Shown here: piece by piece, positions 26,540 to 34,324 of the stretch
Layout of the letters: each line of letters opens with the position of its first letter
Numbering within the stretch: position 1 is the stretch's first letter
Origin: CAYRSS01 sp964426945
GTDB taxonomy: Bacteria; Planctomycetota; Phycisphaerae; UBA1845
DNA: 64,000 nucleotides
Reading direction: 5' to 3'
Assembly (NCBI GenBank): GCA_964426945.1
Contig: CAYRSS010000006.1
Location: 62,001-126,000, forward strand
Made by a program: the position numbers and the translations under genes
The notes under the pieces: model-generated
Database searches by the model: none
Seen by the model: the letters and a program-made list of their open reading frames with translations, nothing else
Told to the model about the DNA's origin: nothing

Positions 26540-27697
26540 ATGAATGCCATTCCAAACGGCGCTCGCGCCCGCAGCCTCGGGCATGTCAAACGCGTCATCG
26601 TGAAGGTCGGCAGCGGGGTCATCGCCGCCAAGGGCAAGCTGCGTCCGAAGGCGATTGAAGACCTCGCGTACCACGTGACGCTCCTCGTGCACCAGGGCTA
26701 CGAGGTGGTCATGGTCGTTTCCGGCGCGGTGGCCGCGGGCTATCCGGCGCTGGGCATGGCCGCCGCCCCGAAGGAAGTCGTCGAGCGCCAGGCCGCCGCG
26801 TGCATCGGTCAGTACAAGCTGATGACGCTCTTCGCCCGCGCCTTCGGCAAGCACCGTGTCGAGGTGGCGCAGGTGCTGCTGATGGCCGACGACATCGAGG
26901 ACCGTCGACGATTCCTCTCCGCGCGGCACACGCTGCTGCGGCTCGTGTCGCACGGCATCGTGACGATCATCAACGAGAACGATCCCCTGGCCGACGACGA
27001 GGCGAAGATCGGCGACAACGATCATCTGGCGGCGCTGGCGACGAATCTCGTTTCGGCCCAGTTGCTCATCATCCTGTCGAGCGTGCCGGGGCTCTACGCC
27101 GAGGGCATGAACGGGCCGATCATCCCGAAGGTCAGCTTCGGGTCCCCGGTCGAACAGCACATCTCGGCGCAGATGACCGTTACTGGCGTAGGCGGCATGA
27201 TGGCCAAAGTCTCCGCCGCCCGCCTCGCGGGCAACTTCGGCGTGCCGACCATCATCGCCGACGGCAAACAGCCGCAGCTGCTGCCGCGCATCCTCCAGGG
27301 GGAGGAGATCGGCACGATGTTCGTGCCGCGCGACGGCAAGCTCATCAGCTCGCGCAAGCGGTGGATCGCCTTCCGCACCCGTTCGTCCGGCACGCTGCAT
27401 GTCGACGAAGGCGCCCGCCAGGCCATCGTCGCCCGCGGGGCGAGCCTGCTGCCGTCGGGTATCCTCGAGGTGGAGGGCCGGTTCGAACTCGGCGCCCGCG
27501 TGGACATCAAGGACGCCGCCGGCCAGGTCTTCGCCGTGGGGCTCGTTTCCTACCCCGCGGGCGACATCCGCAAGATGCGCGGCCGCAAGAAGAGCGAGTT
27601 CAAAGACGTGCTCGGCTACGAGTACACCGGCGAGATCGTGAACCGCGACGACATGGTTGTGCTGGAACGCGATCTGGCGGTGGAGATCGCGCCGTAG
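26540..27697 (+). CDS. proB: Glutamate 5-kinase with PUA domain
   Basis: This is a protein of 385 residues catalysing the first step of proline synthesis, phosphorylating glutamate with ATP. Amino acid kinase motifs are KRVIVKVGSGVIAAKGKL near the N-terminus, VVMVVSGAVAAGYPALGM, and TIINENDPLADDEAKIGDND, which carries the conserved NENDxxx and FGDND-type loops. GVGGMMAKVSAARLA is the later Gly-rich/Lys motif. A C-terminal PUA domain (residues about 285-380) begins near SGTLHVDEGARQAI. The start is ATG 26540. TTG 26528 has a slightly better purine-rich upstream and cannot be excluded. proA follows after a 422-base repeat-bearing gap. Confidence 0.93.
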   Translation: MNAIPNGARARSLGHVKRVIVKVGSGVIAAKGKLRPKAIEDLAYHVTLLVHQGYEVVMVVSGAVAAGYPALGMAAAPKEVVERQAAACIGQYKLMTLFARAFGKHRVEVAQVLLMADDIEDRRRFLSARHTLLRLVSHGIVTIINENDPLADDEAKIGDNDHLAALATNLVSAQLLIILSSVPGLYAEGMNGPIIPKVSFGSPVEQHISAQMTVTGVGGMMAKVSAARLAGNFGVPTIIADGKQPQLLPRILQGEEIGTMFVPRDGKLISSRKRWIAFRTRSSGTLHVDEGARQAIVARGASLLPSGILEVEGRFELGARVDIKDAAGQVFAVGLVSYPAGDIRKMRGRKKSEFKDVLGYEYTGEIVNRDDMVVLERDLAVEIAP

Positions 27698-28119
27698 CCG
27701 CTTACGGGGGGGAGAAACCGCAGAGGACGCTGGGGTGGGAACGCGAAGAGCGCGGAGCGTCTGCGAGCGTCCGATCGCGAAGGAGGGCCTCACGCGGGGA
27801 TGCCTGGGACGCAGAGCGGGGAGAGAGCTCACGCAAAGTCGCAAAGCTCGCGAGGAGGCGCGCGGCCGGGATGAGGCCGAGTGTGAGGATTGGAGACATG
27901 CGGATCGAGGGATCGGGCCTGGGGGGGGATTTGAGATTTCAAATTTGAGATATCAAATTTGAACCTGCAGATCTGATCGCCCCGCACCTTCCCTTTTCGT
28001 GTGATCCCGAATACGCCTGTGCCCTCCGCGCCTCTGCGTGAGACTCTCTTCCCTTGGCGAGCTTCGCGCCTTGGCGTGAGCCCCGACTTCCGATCCGAAG
28101 CGCTGAAGAGGATTCTGCC
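27698..28119. repeat. Intergenic repeat region between proB and proA
   Basis: No gene is seen. Two related arms face each other: CTCACGCAAAGTCGCAAAG... at 27828-27855 and its approximate complement ending CGCGCCTTGGCGTGAG at 28052-28080. About 20 of 28 positions can pair. Between them lies an AT island at 27933-27962 made of two tandem 14-base units (GAGATTTCAAATTT and GAGATATCAAATTT) that each contain the palindrome TCAAATTTGA. Such GCGCCTTTGCG-type intergenic repeats are common in metagenomic planctomycete and deltaproteobacterial DNA. The relation is by eye. Confidence 0.6.
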
Positions 28120-29364
28120 ATGACGCCGATTGAACAACTCGCCGCCCGCGCTCGCGAGGCTTCGCGAGCGGTTGCGACGCTCTCGACCGATACGAAGAAC
28201 GCCGTGCTGCGCGATCTGGCCGGACGGATCGAGCATGGCGCCGCCGCGATCAGGACCGCGAACGAGGCCGACGTCCGCGCGGCGAAGAACGCCGGACTCG
28301 GCGAGGCCAAGGTCCGCCGGCTCATGCTCTCCGACAAGGCCATCGCCCAGATGGCCGACGGCCTGCGCCAGGTCGCCGACCTTGCTGATCCGGTCGGTCA
28401 GGCGACCCGCGACTACTCTGTCCCGAGCGGGCTGCATGTGCGCAAGATCCGCGCGCCGCTTGGCGTGGTGCTGATGATCTACGAGGCCCGGCCGAACGTG
28501 ACGGTCGATGCCTTCGCTCTTTGCTTCAAGAGCGGTAACGCGTGCATTCTCAAGGGCGGCCGCGAGGCGGCGAAGTCCAACGAGGCGCTCGCCGCCATGG
28601 CGGCCGAGGCCCTCGTCGCCGGCGGCGCACCGCGCGAGGTGATCACCCTGCTGACGACATCCGATCGCGAGGCGATGAAGGAGCTGCTGCGGCTCGACAA
28701 GTACATCGACCTGGCCATTCCCCGCGGCGGCGAGGAGCTGATCCGCTTCGTGCACGAGCACGCTCGCGTGCCCATCGTGCTGCACTTCCACGGCGTCTGC
28801 CACATCTTCGTGGACGACTCCGCCGCCGCCGACCGGGCGATCGAGGTCTGCGCGACGGCCAAGACCAGCGCCCCGGCGACCTGCAACGCGACCGAGTGCG
28901 TTCTCGTCCACGAGGCGATCGCGCGGAGCTTCGTCCCGCGGCTGGTACAGCGCTACACCGCAGATGGCGTCGAGGTTCGTGGCGACGCGGCGGTCTGCCT
29001 CCTGGCCCCGGCGGCCCGGCCCGCGGCCGATGGCGACTGGGGCAAGGAGTTTCTCGACCTGATCGTCGCGGTGAAGGTCGTGTCTGATCTGAACGCCGCC
29101 ATCGCCCACATCAGGCGCTACGGCTCGAACCACACCGACGCGATCCTCACCGAAACGCCGGCCCACGCCCGGCGGTTCCAGGCCGAGGTGCAGTCGTCCT
29201 GCACGCTGGTCAACGCCTCGACGCGGTTCAATGACGGGTTCCAACTGGGCCTTGGCGCCGAAATCGGCATCAGTACCTCGAAGATCCACGCCTACGGCCC
29301 GATGGGTCTGGAAGAGCTGACGACGCAGCGATTCGTGGTCGAAGGGGCGTATCAGACGCGCTAG
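28120..29364 (+). CDS. proA: Gamma-glutamyl phosphate reductase
   Basis: This is a protein of 414 residues, the family length, that reduces gamma-glutamyl phosphate with NADPH to glutamate semialdehyde in the proline pathway. ATG 28120 starts the canonical N-terminus MTPIEQLAARAREASR. Key features are the N-terminal KNAVLRDLAGRIE helix, VRKIRAPLGVVLMIYEARPN, the Gly-rich GNACILKGGREAAKSN substrate/nucleotide loop, HVPIV-type FHGVCHIFVD, the catalytic Cys in ATCNATECVLVH, and the C-terminal ASTRFNDGFQLGLGAEIGIS signature. Together with proB it completes glutamate to glutamate semialdehyde. proC is not in the window. Confidence 0.96.
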   Translation: MTPIEQLAARAREASRAVATLSTDTKNAVLRDLAGRIEHGAAAIRTANEADVRAAKNAGLGEAKVRRLMLSDKAIAQMADGLRQVADLADPVGQATRDYSVPSGLHVRKIRAPLGVVLMIYEARPNVTVDAFALCFKSGNACILKGGREAAKSNEALAAMAAEALVAGGAPREVITLLTTSDREAMKELLRLDKYIDLAIPRGGEELIRFVHEHARVPIVLHFHGVCHIFVDDSAAADRAIEVCATAKTSAPATCNATECVLVHEAIARSFVPRLVQRYTADGVEVRGDAAVCLLAPAARPAADGDWGKEFLDLIVAVKVVSDLNAAIAHIRRYGSNHTDAILTETPAHARRFQAEVQSSCTLVNASTRFNDGFQLGLGAEIGISTSKIHAYGPMGLEELTTQRFVVEGAYQTR

Positions 29365-29403
29365 ACCGGCCGGCCGCGTCCCGTCCTCTCGACCCCGCCG
29401 GCA

Positions 29404-29432
29404 TTGACACCGGCCCCGGCCGCGGGTCTAAT
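29404..29432 (+). promoter_or_regulatory. Promoter of the tRNA-Val gene
   Basis: A perfect -35 TTGACA (29404-29409) is followed after exactly 17 bases by TCTAAT (29427-29432). The tRNA starts 14 bases after the -10. This is the best consensus promoter in the window. Confidence 0.85.
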
Positions 29433-29446
29433 CTCTCTCCCCTTCG

Positions 29447-29520
29447 GGGCGATTAGCTCAGTTGGCTAGAGCGCCTGCTCGACACGCAGGAGGTCACAGG
29501 TTCAAGTCCTGTATCGCCCA
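29447..29520 (+). tRNA. tRNA-Val (GAC)
   Basis: This is a 74-base cloverleaf. The acceptor stem GGGCGAT pairs with ATCGCCC, discriminator A. The D arm is GCTC/GAGC with a 9-base loop. The anticodon stem CCTGC/GCAGG closes the loop TCGACAC, whose anticodon is GAC. The T arm is ACAGG/CCTGT with loop TTCAAGT. CCA is not encoded. Position 33 is C rather than the near-universal U. Confidence 0.93.
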
Positions 29521-29781
29521 TTCGGTTCCGGGCAGGCACGCGGCGACGGGGGGTGGGATCGCCCGAACCCCCTTCAACTCCAGCCGCATGCCCCGATTTG
29601 ATGTCCTCGCGGGAACCTGACGGCGGCCCTCGCCGTCTTGCAGGCTGCGCGGAAACTGACGCCCCTACCCGTCGAGGAGCCGGCCGCTCGAACTCGGCGC
29701 CCTTGGTGCCCCGGCGATGACCGGCGCCCGCGGGCGAAGCACTGCCGGCCTGATGACCGCTTTCCGGGAGGCAAGTCAACC

Positions 29782-31110
29782 ATGCGAACGACCTACTTCA
29801 TTTCAGCATGCGCGCTGATACTCGCCGTTGGGGGGGCTTCCGGGAAGGTCTCGGCGGACGGGTCCGTCGTGGCGTGGGGCCGGGACGTTGAGGGGCAGAC
29901 CAGCGTCCCACCGCCCAACGCGGACTTCGTGGCCGTCGCCGGCGGCGGGGTACACAGCCTCGGCCTCAAGGCGGACGGCTCGGTCGTGGCCTGGGGGCGC
30001 AACGGCGAGGGTCAGCTCAACGTTCCCGCCCCCAATTCCGGTTTCATCGCGATCGCCGCGGGCGAAGGGCACAGCCTGGGCCTCAAGTCCACCGGAACCA
30101 TCGCGGCGTGGGGCTTCAACGACGACGGCCAGATCAACGTTCCCTCCCCGAATTCGAACTATGTGGCCATCGCCGCGGGCGAAAACCACAGCCTCGGTCT
30201 CAAGTCCGACGGATCCGTCTACGGCTGGGGGAATAACAGCCACGGTCAGGCGACGGTGCCCGAGCCGAACTCGGGGTTCGTGGCCATCGGCGCGGGAGAG
30301 AAGCACAGCATCGGCCTCAAGTCCGACGGATCCATCGTAGCCTGGGGCGCGGGGCTGACCAACACGGGCGTTTTCCCCGAGCATGGCCAGCGTATGATCC
30401 CCGCGCCCAATACGGGATTCGTGGCGATTGCCGCCGGCTGGAATCACAACCTGGCGCTCAAGGCCGACGGCTCCGTCGTGGCCTGGGGATGGGACGTGGT
30501 TGGCCAAACCAACGTTCCGGCACCGAATTCGCAGTTCGTGGCCATTTCCGGCGGATTGTTTCACAGTCTCGGCATCAAGTCTGACGGGACCGTCGTGGCG
30601 TGGGGGCTCAACAACTACGGGCAGGTTACGGTGCCGGCGCCCAACGAGGATTTTGTTGCCGTCTCCGGCGGAGGGCAGCACAGCCTGGGGATTCGCGCCG
30701 AGGATCAGGCGGACGGCGCCTGCTGCACCGGCGTAAGCTGTCAGGACGTGGACAGCGCCGCCGAGTGTGTCGGCTACGTCTGCGACGTGGCGGACCTGCA
30801 CCCCGGCACCTTCGCAGGCTGCACCGGCGATGCTGACGGCAACGGCGTGGTCAACGCCGCCGACCGCGGTGTCGTCTCCGCGAACGTCGGCCAGGCGGCG
30901 TCGGATCTCATCTGCCTCTACGACCTGGACGGCAACGGCGTGATCAACGCCGCCGACCGCGGTGTCGTCTCCGCGAACATCGGCTTGTGCGAACCGCTTC
31001 GCGACTACCAGAACGGCAGCGGCCAGAACGCCGGCGCGCCCGACACCCGATTCGCCACGGCCACATTCTTGGGCCCGGGCACGCTCTGCAGCGAAGATCC
31101 CTGTCCCTGA
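29782..31110 (+). CDS. Secreted RCC1-like propeller protein with dockerin-like repeats
   Basis: This is a protein of 442 residues. ATG 29782 follows GGGAGG. The signal peptide is ACALILAVGGASG. Residues about 25-310 form seven tandem repeats of 39 residues, each SDGSVVAWGxNxxGQxxVP followed by PNxxFVAIAAGxxHSLGLK, so a seven-bladed beta-propeller is expected. The fifth repeat carries an extra eight residues. A Cys-rich joint (GACCTGVSCQDVDSAAEC) leads to two dockerin-like calcium loops, DADGNGVVNAADRGVVSANV and DLDGNGVINAADRGVVSANI. The protein ends in the tail DYQNGSGQNAG...GPGTLCSEDPCP shared with two other proteins here. It is probably secreted. Its ligand is unknown. Confidence 0.85.
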   Translation: MRTTYFISACALILAVGGASGKVSADGSVVAWGRDVEGQTSVPPPNADFVAVAGGGVHSLGLKADGSVVAWGRNGEGQLNVPAPNSGFIAIAAGEGHSLGLKSTGTIAAWGFNDDGQINVPSPNSNYVAIAAGENHSLGLKSDGSVYGWGNNSHGQATVPEPNSGFVAIGAGEKHSIGLKSDGSIVAWGAGLTNTGVFPEHGQRMIPAPNTGFVAIAAGWNHNLALKADGSVVAWGWDVVGQTNVPAPNSQFVAISGGLFHSLGIKSDGTVVAWGLNNYGQVTVPAPNEDFVAVSGGGQHSLGIRAEDQADGACCTGVSCQDVDSAAECVGYVCDVADLHPGTFAGCTGDADGNGVVNAADRGVVSANVGQAASDLICLYDLDGNGVINAADRGVVSANIGLCEPLRDYQNGSGQNAGAPDTRFATATFLGPGTLCSEDPCP

Positions 31111-31187
31111 CCGACGACGATCGCGCGATTCAGCCGGGCTGTCACCGCGATCGATGCGAGAGGTGACGCACTCTCTCTCGGTTGATC
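31002..31187 (+). repeat. 186-bp direct repeat, copy A
   Basis: This copy matches 37479-37664 with three differences in 186 bases. The 109 bases encoding the C-terminal tail and stop are identical. The three changes (31123, 31164, 31174) all lie after the stop codon. The match extends 77 bases into the 3' untranslated region and ends at GGTTGATC. Confidence 0.95.
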
Positions 31188-31366
31188 TGTGACGCCCTCC
31201 GGCCGGGCTGGGATGCCGCCCAACGGGGGTTGACACGGCGACCGAATCTCCGACGGTACGTAACTCCCCGGCGCCCGCTGCTACCCACGGGGGTCTTCCT
31301 CCCCATGCCCCTCTCTTGATACACTTGTGGCGTTGCTTTAATCCTCGCTAGGGCGGTGGGGGGCAG

Positions 31367-32077
31367 ATGACAGCGCCATTTCACACAACTTCTTGGACCA
31401 TGATCTCGCGCACGCGCGAGGCGGGCGACGTCGCTCGAGACGCGACGGCCGCGCTCTGCCGGTTGTACTGGAACCCACTCTACACCTACGTTCGCCGCGC
31501 GGGTCAGCAGTCGCACGAGGCCGAGGACACGGTGCAGGAGTTCCTTGCGCACGTCGTCGAGAGCGGGGCATTCTCCCGCGCGGATGCGGACCGGGGGCGG
31601 TTTCGTACGTTCCTGCTGGCTGCACTTCGCCAGTTCATGGCCCGGCACCATCGCGATCAGCATCGCCAGAAGCGGAGCCCGGCCGGTGGCGTGGTGTCGT
31701 TCGATTTCGCGCAGGCGGAAGCGACCCTGGATCGCACGCGCGACGCCTCGCCGGACAGCGCTTTCGACCGCGCGTGGGCCATGACGGAGCTCGACCTCGC
31801 ATGGCAGCGCCTGGTGACCGAGTACGAGGCAGCTGGCAAAGGTACGCTGGTTCGCCATCTTCGTCCGATGGTCGCGGGGCAGATGGCCTTGGCCGTGAAG
31901 GACCTGGCCGCGGCGCTGGGCATGACCGAAGGCGCGGTCAACGTGGCCACGCATCGGCTTCGGAAGCGGTTTGGTGAGGTTCTGCGCGAGCAGGTTGCCA
32001 GCACACTGAGTTCCGACGCAGAAGTCGATGACGAGATCCGCAACCTCCGTCAGGCGCTGTCCGGACCGCCCCGATGA
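31367..32077 (+). CDS. ECF-type sigma factor paired with the downstream kinase
   Basis: This is a protein of 236 residues. Region 2 has the WNPLYTYVRRAGQQSHEAEDTV motif (the DxAEDxxQ-type core-binding helix) with EFLAHVVESGAF and RGRFRTFLLAALRQFM. The second part includes MALAVKDLAAALGMTEGAVN and ATHRLRKRFGEVLREQV, the region 4 helix-turn-helix that reads the -35 box. ATG 31367 is preceded by a run of G. Planctomycetes commonly have such ECF genes beside Ser/Thr kinase genes, and here the kinase starts 69 bases downstream. The kinase may control the sigma factor by phosphorylation. A candidate promoter TTGATA ... TTTAAT lies near 31316-31342 with rather short spacing. Confidence 0.85.
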   Translation: MTAPFHTTSWTMISRTREAGDVARDATAALCRLYWNPLYTYVRRAGQQSHEAEDTVQEFLAHVVESGAFSRADADRGRFRTFLLAALRQFMARHHRDQHRQKRSPAGGVVSFDFAQAEATLDRTRDASPDSAFDRAWAMTELDLAWQRLVTEYEAAGKGTLVRHLRPMVAGQMALAVKDLAAALGMTEGAVNVATHRLRKRFGEVLREQVASTLSSDAEVDDEIRNLRQALSGPPR

Positions 32078-32122
32078 AATTTCCGGCGCCCCGGCTGTAA
32101 GGTCGTCGTTTCGATAGGCTGA

Positions 32123-32138
32123 TACTCCTACGGGAGTA
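32123..32138 (+). promoter_or_regulatory. Hairpin containing the kinase gene's Shine-Dalgarno
   Basis: TACTCC (32123-32128) pairs with GGAGTA (32133-32138) around a TACG tetraloop. The GGAG at 32133-32136 is the only good ribosome binding sequence for ATG 32146, so the stem could hide it. Whether it is stable enough to control translation is not shown. Confidence 0.45.
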
Positions 32139-32145
32139 CACGACT

Positions 32146-34146
32146 ATGGCCACCGACACCCTGACCTGCCTGAGCTGCGGCGCCCAGCTGGCGGCCGATG
32201 GGGGCGACTGCGCCAGCTGCCTTTTCCAGCTGGCGGCCGACATCGGCACGATTGAGCGAGCCGTGAACGCCCCGGCTTTCACACCGCCCGATCCCGACCG
32301 GCTGGCGGCGCTGCTGCCGGAGCTCGAGTTTCACGGCCTGATTGGCCGTGGCGGCATGGGCGCCGTCTACCGGGTGACGCAGAAGCGGCTCGGCCGCTCG
32401 GCCGCTCTGAAGGTGCTGCCGCCCGAGCGGGCGGTGGATCCGGCCTTCGTCGAGCGGTTCTTCCGCGAAGCCCAGGCCCTCGGACAGCTCGCCCATCCCC
32501 ACGTAGTCGAGGTGTACGACATGGGCCAGCGCGGCCCTTACCTGTACATCCTCATGGAATTCGTCGAGGGCCGTTCCCTGCGCGAGGTGATCCGCGACCG
32601 GAGCGTCGGCCCGGCCGAGGCGCTGCGCATGGCCGTGTCGCTGTGCAGCGCGCTGGAGTGTGCGCACGCGCAGGGCATTGTCCATCGCGATCTGAAGCCC
32701 GACAACGTGCTGGTGACCACCGACGGGCGCATCAAGCTGCTCGACTTCGGCCTGGTCAAGCTCACCGAGGACAGCCGACTCGACCGGTTCACCCTGACCG
32801 AGATCAACCTGCGCATCGGCACGCCGCACTATATGGCGCCCGAGCAGATGAGCTGCGCCGGCGAAATCGATCATCGCGTCGACGTGTACGCGATGGGCGT
32901 GCTGCTCTACGAGATGCTCGCGGGCGAGCTTCCGGTGCTGGACTACAAGCCGCCGTCACAGCGGGCCGCGGTGGACCCGCGGATGGACCGGGTCGTGCTG
33001 CGGGCGATCCGCGAGGCGCCGCACGAGCGCTATCAATCCGCGGCCGACCTTCGCCGCGACATTGAGCACATCGCCCGCACCCCGCGCCGGCGGGCGGTGG
33101 TGGGGGCCGCCGTGGTCGCCGTGTTCCTCGCGCTGGGTGCGGCCGGGTTTCTGTGGCACCGGGCGGCGACTGCCGATCCTGCTCCCCCTCCAGGAACGCC
33201 GATCGATGGCGTGCCCATTGCGGTCGCCCCGTTCACGGCGGAGCAGGCCCGCGCGCACCAGGAGCGCTGGGCCGCGCACCTGGGCGTGCCGGTGGAATGG
33301 ACCAACAGCCAGGGCATGAAGTTCGTGCTCATCCCGCCCGGCGAGTACACACGCGGCATCCGCGAAGAGGACATCGCCGCCAACGCGCCTCTGCCGGTGG
33401 AGCAAGGCGGTGAAATCAGCGCGGTTCAGATCTTCCGTGCCTCGCTGCCTGCGCACCGCGTGCGGCTGACGCGGCCGATCTTCATGGCGACGACCGAAAC
33501 CACGCAGGGCCAATACCGCCGCGTCACGGATAAGGACGTTGGTTTCTTTCGGCCGAACGGGCCGGGGCGGCTCCTGTTGAAGGACCGCAACCCCGACAAT
33601 CTGCCCGTCCAGTTGCTGGCCTGGAACATGGCCGTCGAGTTCTGCGATGCGCTGAGCAAGCTGGACGGCATGCCCCCGGGCGCTGGCTATCGCCTGCCCA
33701 CCGACGCCGAGTGGGGCTTTGCGATCGAGGCGGGGACCACGACGCGGTACTGGTACGGGTCCGAGCCTGACTACGAGGGGATCTTCGAGGCGTCGTCGGC
33801 CACGGAAGCCAACTGCCCGCTGGAGGTCGGATCGCTCCGACCCAATCCGTTCGGGCTCTACGACATGGCCGGGAACGTCTACGAGTACTGCTCGGACTGG
33901 TGGACGCAGGACGAGTTTCAGCAGTACGCCGATCGCTGCGCCGTCGATCCGACGGGCCCGGCCGACGGCGCGGCCGGCGGACACCAGAAGGTGGTCCGGG
34001 GCGCGAGCCTCGACAACCCTCCCGAGGACCACAAGTCGTATCGGCGCGTCCGCTCCGACCCGAGCCTGTGGGTGAACACGCTGGGCTTTCGCGTGGTCAT
34101 CCCGGCCGCCTCGGTGGCGGAGAAGCTCCGCACCGCCAATCCTTGA
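32146..34146 (+). CDS. Ser/Thr protein kinase fused to a formylglycine-generating-enzyme-like domain
   Basis: This is a protein of 666 residues. An N-terminal zinc-ribbon-like segment (CLSCGAQLAADGGDCASC) precedes a Hanks kinase (about 60-305): GRGGMGAVYR near 67, AALKVLPPE with the ATP-anchoring Lys, HRDLKPDNVLV near 180, LLDFGLVKL near 198 and MAPEQM. One membrane helix follows (VVGAAVVAVFLALGAAGFLW). The outside part (380-660) is a SUMF1/FGE-type domain: NSQGMKFVLIPPGEYTRG, TTETTQGQYRRVT, RLPTDAEWGFAIEAG, FGLYDMAGNVYEYCSDWW and GFRVVIP. Such fusions are typical of planctomycetes. The outer domain may sense or bind rather than modify sulfatases, since the catalytic Cys pair of true FGE was not identified. 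Confidence 0.93.
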   Translation: MATDTLTCLSCGAQLAADGGDCASCLFQLAADIGTIERAVNAPAFTPPDPDRLAALLPELEFHGLIGRGGMGAVYRVTQKRLGRSAALKVLPPERAVDPAFVERFFREAQALGQLAHPHVVEVYDMGQRGPYLYILMEFVEGRSLREVIRDRSVGPAEALRMAVSLCSALECAHAQGIVHRDLKPDNVLVTTDGRIKLLDFGLVKLTEDSRLDRFTLTEINLRIGTPHYMAPEQMSCAGEIDHRVDVYAMGVLLYEMLAGELPVLDYKPPSQRAAVDPRMDRVVLRAIREAPHERYQSAADLRRDIEHIARTPRRRAVVGAAVVAVFLALGAAGFLWHRAATADPAPPPGTPIDGVPIAVAPFTAEQARAHQERWAAHLGVPVEWTNSQGMKFVLIPPGEYTRGIREEDIAANAPLPVEQGGEISAVQIFRASLPAHRVRLTRPIFMATTETTQGQYRRVTDKDVGFFRPNGPGRLLLKDRNPDNLPVQLLAWNMAVEFCDALSKLDGMPPGAGYRLPTDAEWGFAIEAGTTTRYWYGSEPDYEGIFEASSATEANCPLEVGSLRPNPFGLYDMAGNVYEYCSDWWTQDEFQQYADRCAVDPTGPADGAAGGHQKVVRGASLDNPPEDHKSYRRVRSDPSLWVNTLGFRVVIPAASVAEKLRTANP

Positions 34147-34324
34147 TCGACCACCTGCCGGTGATCGCCCGGCCCGGCGGATCCGCTGCCCGGCCCTACC
34201 CCAGAAATCATGCCCCCGCCCTGTAAGGTCTCCCCGGCCGCGGTCTTAGGTAGGGGTGAAAGGCGGGTGCGATGTCAGCCCCCGCGGACCTGCTTCGAAC
34301 CAGCTTCCTTAAGGGGAAACACCG

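Noticed and set aside
27933..27962. Tandem 14-base units considered as a CRISPR or origin iteron array
   Set aside because: Only two units without spacers, and no cas, rep or DnaA-box context.
29521..29781. Stretch after tRNA-Val searched for a phage attachment site
   Set aside because: No integrase gene and no repeat of the tRNA 3' end was seen nearby.
32123..32138. Similarity of ACTCCTACGGGAG to a conserved 16S rRNA segment
   Set aside because: Only 13-14 bases match and the flanks are unrelated; it is a chance match and not an rRNA fragment.
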